A stretch of DNA of 64,000 bases from Cellvibrio sp. pealriver. GTDB taxonomy: Bacteria; Pseudomonadota; Gammaproteobacteria; Pseudomonadales; Cellvibrionaceae. The notes beneath the pieces are model-generated. The model was not told where the DNA came from and did no database searches. It saw nothing but the letters and a program-made list of their open reading frames with translations. Below, one piece after another: positions 56,226 to 64,000 of this stretch (positions are counted from its first letter, which is position 1; each line of letters opens with the position of its first letter). The position numbers were made by a program, and so were the translations under genes. Where the stretch lies: the NCBI RefSeq assembly GCF_001183545.1, contig NZ_KQ236688.1, positions 463,149-527,148 of the forward strand, in the 5' to 3' direction.

Positions 56226-56878
56226 TTTTCTGCTTATCAAATGAATTGCTCTTCTGAATTGTTCTTCCCTCTGCAGTTAAAATTTAGTTGTGTTAATAAG
56301 TGTAATTATTTATTTGGGTGGATTATTTAAACACTTATCGGATAAATATTTTTAGAAATATCGTCAGTATCTGCTAAACCTATATTGTTTATACCTGAAC
56401 CATTACAGGTGTTGTAAACACAATAAAAAAATTAAAAATCACTACTGCAAGAGACTAACAAATGACCATAGTTTTATTTTCCCTACGCAATCATTCCCGC
56501 TATTCCGATAATGCACGTCCTTCTTTTTCTGCCATCTGCATTGAGACTGGCGCAAGTTGATCCGTTATTTTTATTGAATGGTTTTTGATCAATTGTCCTG
56601 AGCAACAACGCATATATTCGCTGCTTGTAATTGGGTGATGATATTTTGACATTTCGTTGTTGCTTTTATTGGGCTTTATTTTTTCGTCAAATTATTTTCT
56701 TTTTTTGATGTTTATATAACGCAAATAAAAAGAAATATAAAAAATAGGCCTTAAAGTTCTATTGATTGGTATAAAAACTGATGCAATAAAAAAAATGTCT
56801 GCTAGCCTTACGCGCAAATTGTGATCAGCATCACAAATGCATTTTTGTTAAATCTTTGTTCAAGAATTTGAGGTGCGA
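56226..56878. other. 653-bp AT-rich intergenic region before the chemoreceptor gene
   Basis: No supported gene. It contains an ACCTG/CAGGT dyad (56393-56397 with 56406-56410), a 32-codon ORF at 56463-56561 without a good ribosome-binding site, and a perfect CRP-type palindrome (56820-56835). The length and base composition suggest a regulatory region or decayed sequence. Confidence 0.55.
56820..56835. promoter_or_regulatory. CRP/Vfr-type site upstream of the chemoreceptor gene
   Basis: TGTGA-TCAGCA-TCACA matches both CRP half-sites perfectly, 43 bases before the start codon. Confidence 0.75.
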
Positions 56879-58417
56879 GTGAAAAACTTATCGCTGAAAT
56901 GGAAGATTTTGCTAAGCGTTACCCTGACCTGTATTGCTGCGGTTGTTGCTACTACCCTGGTTACTGTGCGTGAAGGTATTAATAGAACTGAGTCCGCCAT
57001 TATTGAAGATATGCGCACCTTGTCGCAGGTATTGGGCGAGGCCAGTGTAGGGGCTATGACCTTTGATGATTCCGCAACGGTAACGGCATCACTGAATGGT
57101 TTGCGTGTTAGTCCGCGGGTATTGGCTGCTGTGGTTTACAGTAACCAAAAGCCATTTGCCTGGTATGAAAAAAACGTTACTGCCAAAGAAGTGCCTGCAG
57201 CATTTGCTGGTAGCCCGCGCGCATTGGGTACTGAAACCAAAGGGCATTTGCTGACGATTACGGAAGAAATCAAATCAGAAGGTGCCCGTATTGGCACTAT
57301 CAGCTTGCACATCGATATGAGTGAGATTGATGACATTGTCAGTGCGGCGGTCATCAGTGCATTAATACTGATTGTGATTATTAGTCTGGTGGCTGCATCG
57401 CTCGCTTATGCCGTGCAATTAAGTATTGTTCGCCCTGTTAATGAAGTGGTTATTGCGCTGCGCGATATTGCACAAGGCGAGGGTGATTTGACTCGTCGTT
57501 TACCTGAAGTCGGTAATGATGAAGTTACAGAATTGTCGCGCCGTTTCAATCAGTTTGTAGAGCGTTTGCAATCGATCATTGCCAATGTTGCGCATACTGC
57601 ACGTGAAGTAAGTGGAAGTGCATCAACGCTATCGCAATTATCGCGCGATAACGAAAATGAAATCCGCACACAGCAAAATGAAATCCAGCACATCGTCGGC
57701 GCAGTAAAAGAAATGGCAAGTGTGGTGCAGGATGTCACTGTGAGTGTGTCTGACACCGCCGATAAATCTTTGCAGGCCGATGACGCTGCTTCTGCAGGTA
57801 AAACCCTGGTGGTTAACACCATGGGACAAATTACCGAGCTTTCAACCGATATTAAAACCGCAGCAGAAGTGATTGATCGTTTGCGCAATGAAACCGTGAG
57901 TATTGGTTCTGTGTTGGATGTTATCCGCGGAATTGCAGACCAAACCAATTTGCTTGCACTCAATGCGGCGATTGAAGCGGCGCGTGCCGGTGAGCAAGGG
58001 CGCGGTTTTGCTGTGGTGGCTGATGAAGTGCGTACGCTTGCATCCAAAACACAAAGTTCTACCACTGAAATTCGCGAAATGATTGAGCGTTTGCAATCAG
58101 GCGCGCAACAAGCGGTAGAAATGATGACGGCGGGTACAAGCCAGGCGAGCAATGCGGTTGTGCAAGCGAGTGATGCCAGCAGTGCGTTGGAACATATTAC
58201 GGAAATCGTAAGTGTGATTCGCGACAGGACTAACCAGATTGCCGCTGCATCAGAACAGCAAAGTGCGGCTACTCGCCAAATTGAAACCAATATTGATCGT
58301 ATTTCTTCAGTAGCTACCCATACTGCTGAGAGTTCCAGCCGCATTACGTCCAGTACCGATAACCTGGCAGATGTGGCAGCGCGAATGGCGGAGTTAGTTG
58401 GCCGCTTCCGCGTATAA
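56879..58417 (+). CDS. Methyl-accepting chemotaxis protein with CHASE8-type sensor
   Basis: 512 residues from the GTG at 56879, which has TGAGG at suitable distance; a GTG two codons earlier overlaps that site. Transmembrane helix at about 7-29, a periplasmic CHASE8-like sensor (30-150; [28 protein letters not shown]), second helix at about 158-180, HAMP ([26 protein letters not shown]), and the signalling domain with the hairpin tip [20 protein letters not shown]. Coiled-coil C-terminus without a CheR tether pentapeptide. It signals to CheA to bias swimming. Location in the arabinose locus and the CRP site suggest a sugar-related attractant; ligand unknown. Confidence 0.92.
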   Translation: MKNLSLKWKILLSVTLTCIAAVVATTLVTVREGINRTESAIIEDMRTLSQVLGEASVGAMTFDDSATVTASLNGLRVSPRVLAAVVYSNQKPFAWYEKNVTAKEVPAAFAGSPRALGTETKGHLLTITEEIKSEGARIGTISLHIDMSEIDDIVSAAVISALILIVIISLVAASLAYAVQLSIVRPVNEVVIALRDIAQGEGDLTRRLPEVGNDEVTELSRRFNQFVERLQSIIANVAHTAREVSGSASTLSQLSRDNENEIRTQQNEIQHIVGAVKEMASVVQDVTVSVSDTADKSLQADDAASAGKTLVVNTMGQITELSTDIKTAAEVIDRLRNETVSIGSVLDVIRGIADQTNLLALNAAIEAARAGEQGRGFAVVADEVRTLASKTQSSTTEIREMIERLQSGAQQAVEMMTAGTSQASNAVVQASDASSALEHITEIVSVIRDRTNQIAAASEQQSAATRQIETNIDRISSVATHTAESSSRITSSTDNLADVAARMAELVGRFRV

Positions 58418-58455
58418 ATTGTTTAGTTCTTGTTGTTCATTGAAGAGGAAAATCT

Positions 58456-58752
58456 ATGAAACCGTTTGTTCTTGCGTTGACCTTTTGTGCATCTTCGTTG
58501 GTATCTACTGTGGCATTTGCGTGTGCAAAGCCAGCTGCAAAACCTGAAATTCCCGATGCGGCAACCGTAGTAACCGCACAAATGGTCAAGGCAAATAATG
58601 ATGTAAAAGCCTACGTAAAAGCCGTGCAGGATTATGTGGGTTGTGCCGGTTTATCGCGTGCGGAAGAAAAGAAAGAAATGGATGAACTGCAAAAATTTGC
58701 AGAAGATTTCAACCAGGTCGTCCGCGCGTATAAAGCTCGCTCAGCGGGTTAA
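58456..58752 (+). CDS. Small exported protein of unknown function
   Basis: 98 residues with a signal peptide to about 22 (STVAFA), then a charged helical segment (ANNDVKAYVKAVQDYV) with two cysteines after cleavage (one at the mature N-terminus, one in YVGCAGL) and a second helix (AEEKKEMDELQKFAEDFN). I do not recognise the family. AAGAGG supports the start. It lies 38 bases after the chemoreceptor gene and is followed by a terminator, so both may be co-transcribed. Confidence 0.75.
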   Translation: MKPFVLALTFCASSLVSTVAFACAKPAAKPEIPDAATVVTAQMVKANNDVKAYVKAVQDYVGCAGLSRAEEKKEMDELQKFAEDFNQVVRAYKARSAG

Positions 58753-58774
58753 TCCCTGACACCTTGTTTGCTAA

Positions 58775-58799
58775 AAACCCGCTCAGGCGGGTTTTTTTT
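58775..58799 (+). terminator. Terminator after the small exported protein gene
   Basis: AAACCCGC (58775-58782), TCAG loop, GCGGGTTTTTTTT. Confidence 0.9.
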
Positions 58800-58838
58800 C
58801 GGCTGTTGTTAATGAGTAAATGTATTGCTCATTAACAT

Positions 58839-58894
58839 AGGTTAAGAAACACAGGCTAAAAAACACAAGTTAAGAAACACAGGTTAAGACATGC
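58839..58894. repeat. Four 14-bp tandem repeats
   Basis: AGGTTAAGAAACAC at 58839 followed by three degenerate copies at 58853, 58867 and 58881. Next to it, CAGAACCTGCA and TGCAGGTTCTG (58893-58928) form a stem that overlaps the 3' end of the leftward gene and may end its transcript. Confidence 0.8.
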
Positions 58895-58904
58895 AGAACC
58901 TGCA

Positions 58905-59798
58905 TCAAAATAAATGTTGCAGGTTCTGTTTAAAGTAGCGGGCGCTATCGGCTGCACTTTGTAGCGCGCTGTGCGTAAAATTTCCGCCTTGTTCTAGATA
59001 ATAAAATTCCATTCCGGCGGCAACAGGGTCGGGGAGGATGCCGGGGTAATCAATTGAGCCATTGCCAAGTTCGGTATAGTCCCGCGTTTTTTTGTCCATA
59101 TCTTTGATGTGCCACATCACGTAGCGCCCTGGCTGCGCTTTTACTAGCTCTTTAGGTGAGCGCTTGGATGAGTGCATAACCCAAAAAAGATCCATTTGTA
59201 GTTTTACCAGAGCGGGATCAGTTTCCTTCAAAATAATATCGTAACCATTCTGGCCGCGTTGATCTTCAAATTCAAAACCGTGGTTGTGGTAAGCAAAACC
59301 AAGCCCTGCTGCATTGACTCGCTCACCCATACGGTTCAATTTTTCACAGAGCGCTTTGTAATTCTCAATCGATCGCTGCTCCGGTGCCAACCAAGGCCAG
59401 GTGATGTATTTCATATTCAAGGTGCGAGCACCCTCTATACACTGATCCACAAAGCGCATCAGTGCAGCGTCAGACTTTTCTAACAGCGGCGCAAATTCAA
59501 AATGCCCACTGGAAACAGTGACATTGTGATCATCCAGCAGGGTTTTAAATGCAGCGGCTTTTTGCCCGTAAAAAGTTCCTTGCTCACCGTTAAAACCAAA
59601 TATCTCAAAATCTTCATAGCCCATAGCCACCACCGCTTTTAGTGTGCCAATGGGGTCGCGGTTCATGTCCTGGTTAACGGAGAAAAGTTGAAAGCCAAAT
59701 TTGTAGTTGTGTTTTTTAGTGTTCGCAAAAGCCGGTATAGGCAATGCCGCTGCCGCGCCCAATATGCCCATCGCTGTAATGAATTCTCTGCGGTCCAT
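58905..59798 (-). CDS. Exported sugar phosphate isomerase/epimerase-like TIM-barrel protein
   Basis: 297 residues. Starts MDRREFITAMGILGAAAAL, a twin-arginine type signal sequence with cleavage near 26 (PAFA). The rest is an AP-endonuclease-2/xylose-isomerase-like barrel: YKFGFQLFSVNQDMNRD, AYHNHGFEFEDQ (metal-binding His and Glu), LQMDLFWVMHSS, MWHIKDMDK, FYYLEQGG. Tat export implies a folded, perhaps metal-loaded periplasmic enzyme acting on sugars. It is divergent from the arabinanase gene and may share its control region. Substrate unknown. Confidence 0.85.
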   Translation of the reverse strand: MDRREFITAMGILGAAAALPIPAFANTKKHNYKFGFQLFSVNQDMNRDPIGTLKAVVAMGYEDFEIFGFNGEQGTFYGQKAAAFKTLLDDHNVTVSSGHFEFAPLLEKSDAALMRFVDQCIEGARTLNMKYITWPWLAPEQRSIENYKALCEKLNRMGERVNAAGLGFAYHNHGFEFEDQRGQNGYDIILKETDPALVKLQMDLFWVMHSSKRSPKELVKAQPGRYVMWHIKDMDKKTRDYTELGNGSIDYPGILPDPVAAGMEFYYLEQGGNFTHSALQSAADSARYFKQNLQHLF

Positions 59799-60242
59799 GT
59801 TTAAGCCTCAGTAATCGGTTTCTAATAGTTCATTATTTTTCTCGCAAACCCATCGGGTTCGCGCGTGAGGTTTACTGTATAAAAAGGATTTTCTAAAAGC
59901 GCTCCCCACAACCGATCTTTACATTGCCCGACAACAATTAACGGGCGGCGCACGTTTACTTTTCTCCTATTGCTGCTTTCGCTCCCTGTCGTTATTCGCT
60001 TTGTGCTTTCTCTCTTTGTGGTTTTTCTCTCGGTAGTTTTACCCCGCCACAGCGGTGGCCATACCCAAGATCTTACGGTCAAAAGACATATTGTATTACA
60101 ATACAAATTAGATGTAATATTGTATGACATATATAAAAACCCTGAGTCCAGCTGCATGGCCGGAGCACAACAGGGATTTGACTGGAATCCACAGAAGGTT
60201 CTGGCGCTTTTAATAATCAATAACTACACGAGAGGTATATTC
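59799..60242. promoter_or_regulatory. Divergent control region, TIM-barrel protein / arabinanase
   Basis: 444 bases. Open frames cross parts of it on both strands but show no ribosome-binding sites or recognisable domains. Operator-like sites TATTGT-ATT-ACAATA (60089-60103, perfect 6-3-6) and TATTGT-ATG-ACATAT (60118-60132) lie here. A possible rightward promoter is TTACAA (60096-60101) with TATTGT (60118-60123), spacer 16, each overlapping a site. Confidence 0.6.
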
Positions 60243-63200
60243 ATGAAGCTATCAAGCCTGGTGCTTGCCATTGGCGGTCTGCTGTTATTGGGTGGCTGCG
60301 GTGGTGGCGGCGATGACAAATCCTACCCTGCGGTACCTGCTTCTTCCGCACCGTCTTACTCCAAGCCCTCACTCGCCAGCAGTATTCCGCTTACTGCAGA
60401 AGGTGCTGTCGCGTTTGAGGATATCGGTGTACATGACCCGTCTGTGGTGAAAGCCGGTAGCGATTACTACATTTTTGGTTCGCATTTGGCTGCGGCCAAA
60501 TCCAGTGACTTGATTAACTGGGAATATATTTCTGTGCTTTCGGCGAACGACCGCGTGGACGAGAGCCGCTTGTTTAACACCTACTCAACCGAAATCGCCG
60601 AAGGCATTGCCTGGAGCGATGGTTTCAAAGGCAACTGGGCTGCTAATGTTATTCAGGCACCTAATGGCAAATACTGGTTCTATTACAACCATTGCGCACA
60701 GATTGAGGCTGACAATGGCGGCTGCTGGAACCGCTCGTACCTCGGCTTGGCTGAAGCTGATTCAGTTGAAGGCCCTTACGTGGATAAGGGCGTATTCCTG
60801 CGCAGCGGTTATCGCAACGCGAGTGAATTTGCGGCTTATCCACTGGATAACGGACAGACCACCTGGAATGGTGCGATTGACCCCAACGTTATCGACCCCA
60901 CCGCTTTCTATGACAAATCAGGCGGAATGTGGATGGTTTACGGCTCTTATTCCGGCGGCATTTTTGTGTTGGAAATGGATAAAACCACCGGTAAACCCAA
61001 AGCAGGGCAGGGCTACGGTACACACTTGTTAGGTGGCGATTTCCGCGCGATTGAAGGCGCGTTTGTCATGTACAGCCCGGTAGCGGATTACTATTACTTG
61101 TTCTACTCGGTGGCCGGTTTCGCAGCGAACGATGGTTACAACATCCGTATCGCACGTTCAAAAACCCCGAAGGGACCTTATCTTGATCCGGCAGGTAATG
61201 ACATCGCCAATGGCGCTGGCCTTGAAGTGGGCGGAAAGCTGTTAGGTGGTTTTGAATTTACCCAAGCCTTGGGTGAAGCTGCTCCATCCTGGGGTTATCA
61301 ATCGCCCGGTCATAACTCGGCTTATTACGATGAGGCGAGCAAACGCCACCTGTTAGTGACTCATACTCGCTTCCCTGCATCGGCAACGGCTTATCCAAAC
61401 AATATTGAAGCGCATGCTGTTCGCACGCACGAAATGTTTGTGAATAAAGAAGGTTGGCTGGTGGTTTCTCCACAGCGTTACGTTCCGTTAAATGGCGATA
61501 ATGTGGTGGATGTTGCACAAGTGCCAGGCCATTACAAATTTGTAAATCAGGGCAAGGCGGTTAATAAAACCGCGATCAAATCCGGCTATATCACGCTGCA
61601 TGAAAACCGCAGTGTCAGTGGTAGCGATAAAGGCTCGTGGATGATCATGGGCGACGACTCCATCAAACTGGTGTTGGATTCCGGCACTTATTTTGGTGTG
61701 CTCAAGTGGCAGTGGGATAACGGCAAAAAAGAATTGGTGCCAGTGTTCAGTGCAATGGCGCGCGATGGTGCCTCTGTATTCGGAACTCGCACCGATAGCA
61801 TTGCCGCGACATCAACAGCGTTGAGCACAGTGGCAGATGCGCTGAATATCAAAACGGAATTAACACTGGCCGATGAAGGTTATTCATTGCCGACGGTGGG
61901 CAAAAGTGGCACCGCTATTAATTGGGTAAGCAGCAACGAATACTTTATCGATTCACAAGGCAATGTATTTATTCCTACGCCTGATTTGGGTGACCAAACC
62001 GTTACGCTCACCGCGAATTTATCGCTTGGCGGGCAAACTTTTAGCAAAACTTTCAATGTAACCCTAAGAGCACGCCCTGCATTCAAAAATGCGGTAGCGC
62101 ATTATCGTTTTGAAAATGCGTTGACAGACTCAATGGGTAAATTCGCTGCTGCAAAAACCACTGACAATAATTTGTTTAATGTGGATGCCACTGCGCCAAC
62201 ATTTGCAGCAGGTTATGCCGGTGGACAGGCTTACGATTTCAACGGCGCTAACGGTGTTCGTTTGCCGGATGACATTATTAAATCCAGTGAATACACAGTG
62301 TCGTTCTGGATGAAAGCAGAAAACCTGACCACGCATACGTCAGCATTTTTTATGGCGACAGATGTTGATCACTGGTCAAGTTATATTCCGGGTAATGCGT
62401 GGTTCACTACGGGTTCATTGATTTGGAGTAACTACATGGGCAACTGGAATCAAGTTGTTCATTCGGCAACCGCTCCGTTAAACCAATGGCAACATGTGGC
62501 AATCACGTATTCAAACGGCATGATGAATTTATATATCGACGGTGCCTTTGCCGGCGCAATGCCACGCGATGATATTTTCAAAAATGGCGGGTTGTATGCA
62601 TTGGGCGTTAACTTCGGTTGGGATTTACCATTTGTTGGGCAAATCGATGACTTGATTGTGTACGACTACGCATTGAGTAGTTTGGATATCAACGGTGCTG
62701 CAATTAATAACCTGACCGATCCTTCACAATTTGCCGGCTTCGTAAAAGATGCATTGGAATTGGGTGATATGTCAGCCGTGCGCGAAAATTTTGATTTGTT
62801 GCGCGTTGGTCCATTTGTATCCGGAATTCGTTGGACTTCAAGTGATGAAAAATATTTGAAACCAACCAACGGTGTTGCCGTGGTGATGCAACCGACTGCC
62901 GATGAAGGTGATAAAACCGTTACCTTGACTGCGCATATCAACTATCAAGGTTTTACCGATACCAAAGAATTCCAGGTAACGATTAAATCGCTTGCACCGG
63001 CTGAATACAGCTTCGAAAACAGCTTGGCATCACTGAACAATGTTGCACCAGCGGGCACGGTAACGGGCGATCGTATTGGCAACACCGGCGGGGCGGTTAG
63101 TTACGTGGAAGGTGTAAAAGGCCAAGCGGTCAATCTGAATGGCGCATCCGGTATTCGCTTACCCGATAATTTAATTACGACTAACAGCTACACCATTTCC

Positions 63201-63638
63201 CTGTGGTTAAAACCCACCACATTTACGGATTACACCACCGCATTTTTTGGTGGTGCTAATGCCAACTATTGGTTGAGTCTGGTTCCGTCTATGGCGGGCA
63301 CTAGTAAAACCCGTGTGTGGGCAAACGGTCCGTCTTTCTACGACAACGCTGAATTGGCTAACCGTATTCCTGCGGGGCAATGGACGCATATTGTCATCAT
63401 GGTGGATGGTGAAAATAACAACACCATCAAATTGTTTGTGAATGGCTCCTTGCAAGTGACATCAACGGATTTCCGCCGTGTGATGACGGTTGCGGGTGAC
63501 ACCAATGAATTTGCGCTGGGCGTGAATTATTGGGATACGCCATACAACGGTGCCATCGATGAGTTGAAAGTGTTCACTGGCACCATCAGCGCAGAAAAAA
63601 TTAACTCACTTTATCAAGAAGGTTCAACTGCCCAGTAA
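60243..63638 (+). CDS. Multidomain endo-arabinanase lipoprotein (GH43 + 2 x Ig-like + 2 x LamG)
   Basis: 1,131 residues from the ATG at 60243, behind GAGAGG; a 91-codon extension upstream covers the operators and is rejected. Lipobox LLGGC near residue 20, then a serine linker. GH43 catalytic domain at about 55-420: Asp in GVHDPSVVKAG, Asp in NVIDPTAFYD, Glu in FRAIEGAFVMYS, His in SPGHNSAYYDEASKRH. A C-terminal GH43 beta domain follows (to about 515), as in AbnB-type arabinanases, then a bacterial Ig-like domain (518-615), LamG (618-820), a second Ig-like (825-918) and a second LamG (919-1131; NLNGASGIRLPDN repeated). It should cleave arabinan backbones at the cell surface and feed the TonB-dependent receptor encoded next. 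Confidence 0.9.
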   Translation: MKLSSLVLAIGGLLLLGGCGGGGDDKSYPAVPASSAPSYSKPSLASSIPLTAEGAVAFEDIGVHDPSVVKAGSDYYIFGSHLAAAKSSDLINWEYISVLSANDRVDESRLFNTYSTEIAEGIAWSDGFKGNWAANVIQAPNGKYWFYYNHCAQIEADNGGCWNRSYLGLAEADSVEGPYVDKGVFLRSGYRNASEFAAYPLDNGQTTWNGAIDPNVIDPTAFYDKSGGMWMVYGSYSGGIFVLEMDKTTGKPKAGQGYGTHLLGGDFRAIEGAFVMYSPVADYYYLFYSVAGFAANDGYNIRIARSKTPKGPYLDPAGNDIANGAGLEVGGKLLGGFEFTQALGEAAPSWGYQSPGHNSAYYDEASKRHLLVTHTRFPASATAYPNNIEAHAVRTHEMFVNKEGWLVVSPQRYVPLNGDNVVDVAQVPGHYKFVNQGKAVNKTAIKSGYITLHENRSVSGSDKGSWMIMGDDSIKLVLDSGTYFGVLKWQWDNGKKELVPVFSAMARDGASVFGTRTDSIAATSTALSTVADALNIKTELTLADEGYSLPTVGKSGTAINWVSSNEYFIDSQGNVFIPTPDLGDQTVTLTANLSLGGQTFSKTFNVTLRARPAFKNAVAHYRFENALTDSMGKFAAAKTTDNNLFNVDATAPTFAAGYAGGQAYDFNGANGVRLPDDIIKSSEYTVSFWMKAENLTTHTSAFFMATDVDHWSSYIPGNAWFTTGSLIWSNYMGNWNQVVHSATAPLNQWQHVAITYSNGMMNLYIDGAFAGAMPRDDIFKNGGLYALGVNFGWDLPFVGQIDDLIVYDYALSSLDINGAAINNLTDPSQFAGFVKDALELGDMSAVRENFDLLRVGPFVSGIRWTSSDEKYLKPTNGVAVVMQPTADEGDKTVTLTAHINYQGFTDTKEFQVTIKSLAPAEYSFENSLASLNNVAPAGTVTGDRIGNTGGAVSYVEGVKGQAVNLNGASGIRLPDNLITTNSYTISLWLKPTTFTDYTTAFFGGANANYWLSLVPSMAGTSKTRVWANGPSFYDNAELANRIPAGQWTHIVIMVDGENNNTIKLFVNGSLQVTSTDFRRVMTVAGDTNEFALGVNYWDTPYNGAIDELKVFTGTISAEKINSLYQEGSTAQ

Positions 63639-63647
63639 TGCGCAGCC

Positions 63648-63669
63648 GCGAGGGGTTTGTTCCCCTCGC
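63648..63669 (+). terminator. Hairpin after the arabinanase gene
   Basis: GCGAGGGG (63648-63655) pairs with CCCCTCGC (63662-63669), 6-base loop, T run only ten bases later; probably a weak terminator. Confidence 0.55.
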
Positions 63670-63686
63670 ACCTGAATGCTTTTTGA

Positions 63687-63714
63687 TTGAGTTAATGCAC
63701 TCACATTAACTCAA
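63687..63714. promoter_or_regulatory. Perfect inverted repeat upstream of the second glycan receptor
   Basis: TTGAGTTAATG (63687-63697) and CATTAACTCAA (63704-63714), 6-base centre, 29 bases before the receptor start. Could be an operator or an mRNA hairpin. Confidence 0.55.
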
Positions 63715-63742
63715 ATTTATTAAAAAAATTTGGAGTTGAAAA

Positions 63743-64000
63743 ATGTATAAGAAGACAGCTTTAGCCTCAGCGGTATTGGCCGCAATGATGGCGCAAATCA
63801 GCGTTGCACAAGCGCAACAACAAACACAACAGCAATCACAACAACAAGCGCAACCAGAAGAACAAATTGAAGAAGTGACAGTACAAGGTATTCGCAGCAG
63901 TTTGACCAAAGCATTGGATATCAAACGTGACAATACCCAAATTATTGATGCAATCGTTGCAGAAGATATTGGTAAATTTCCTGATAACAACGTCGTAGAA
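63743..64000 (+). CDS. TonB-dependent receptor, glycan-uptake type (N-terminal part, cut by window edge)
   Basis: The first 86 codons are visible. Signal peptide to about 25 (SVAQA), an unusual glutamine-rich spacer (QQQTQQQSQQQAQ), then EEQIEEVTVQGIRSSL and KALDIKRDNTQIIDAIVAED followed by IGKFPDNNVVE, the same family box as in the receptor at 26859. GGAG lies 8 bases upstream of the ATG. Placed 104 bases after the arabinanase gene, it probably imports arabino-oligosaccharides; ligand inferred. Confidence 0.9.
   Translation, partial: MYKKTALASAVLAAMMAQISVAQAQQQTQQQSQQQAQPEEQIEEVTVQGIRSSLTKALDIKRDNTQIIDAIVAEDIGKFPDNNVVE

Noticed and set aside
56463..56561. Possible 32-residue peptide gene
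   Set aside because: No clear ribosome-binding site, no signal or helix pattern, and surrounded by sequence without coding character.
59822..60220. Leftward open frame in the same intergenic region
   Set aside because: Composition is low in complexity (Lys/Arg/Thr runs), no ribosome-binding site and no recognisable domain.
59970..60242. Upstream in-frame extension of the arabinanase gene (91 codons)
   Set aside because: It would run through the operator palindromes, has no ribosome-binding site, and would place the lipoprotein signal in the middle of the protein.

Overview
The window is chromosomal DNA of a gammaproteobacterium, most probably a Cellvibrio-like saprophyte (Cellvibrionaceae). 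The evidence is a Pseudomonas-type core block (thrS-infC-rpmI-rplT-pheS-pheT-ihfA-merR-tRNA-Pro), long polyserine linkers in secreted proteins, many TonB-dependent receptors, and two glycan-utilisation loci made of secreted and lipid-anchored carbohydrate-active enzymes. Gene assignments come from reading motifs; no database search was run.

Layout. 1-5.7 kb: start of metH, a small periplasmic DUF4399-type protein, nfuA, a modular secreted GH18 chitinase, and a convergent two-gene operon of a lipoprotein and a Sel1/TonB-C protein. 6.3-17.0 kb: an iron block opened by two Fur-box-like sites, with a siderophore receptor, a PiuC/YbiX-type hydroxylase, a MacA-MacB-outer-membrane-factor exporter and a large PepSY-flavodoxin-ferredoxin-reductase fusion. 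Together these could import, reduce and re-export siderophores; no siderophore biosynthesis is present. 17.1-24.9 kb: the conserved translation block. Its infC starts at an AUC codon and a REP-like palindromic element lies between pheS and pheT. 24.97-26.26 kb: an IS3-family element directly behind the tRNA-Pro terminator, marking the change from core to accessory DNA.

26.8-38.1 kb: an amino-sugar/chitin-type locus with a TonB-dependent receptor, two paralogous secreted proteins of a family I do not recognise (one with Ig-like and CBM32 domains, one a lipoprotein), a GH20 beta-N-acetylhexosaminidase between them, a TPR-sulfotransferase, and a membrane-anchored AraC-type regulator. The paralogues carry a DxxNxExE motif where GH18 enzymes have DxxDxDxE, and are the best candidates here for an undescribed enzyme family.

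38.2-64 kb: an L-arabinose/arabinan locus. A leftward operon encodes an arabinonate-type dehydratase, a sugar 1-dehydrogenase and a YtfQRT-YjfF-type furanose ABC transporter. Rightward genes encode a periplasmic GH43, AraB, AraD, AraA, a tannase/feruloyl-esterase lipoprotein, a HAD phosphatase, a GPH-family symporter, a cytoplasmic GH43, a CHASE8-type chemoreceptor, a multidomain arabinanase lipoprotein and the start of another TonB-dependent receptor. A shared palindrome, TATTGT-N3-ACAATA, lies in front of araB, the arabinanase and the divergent dehydratase/GH43 pair, suggesting one repressor whose gene is not in the window. The locus holds both the isomerase route (AraBAD) and the first enzymes of an oxidative route.
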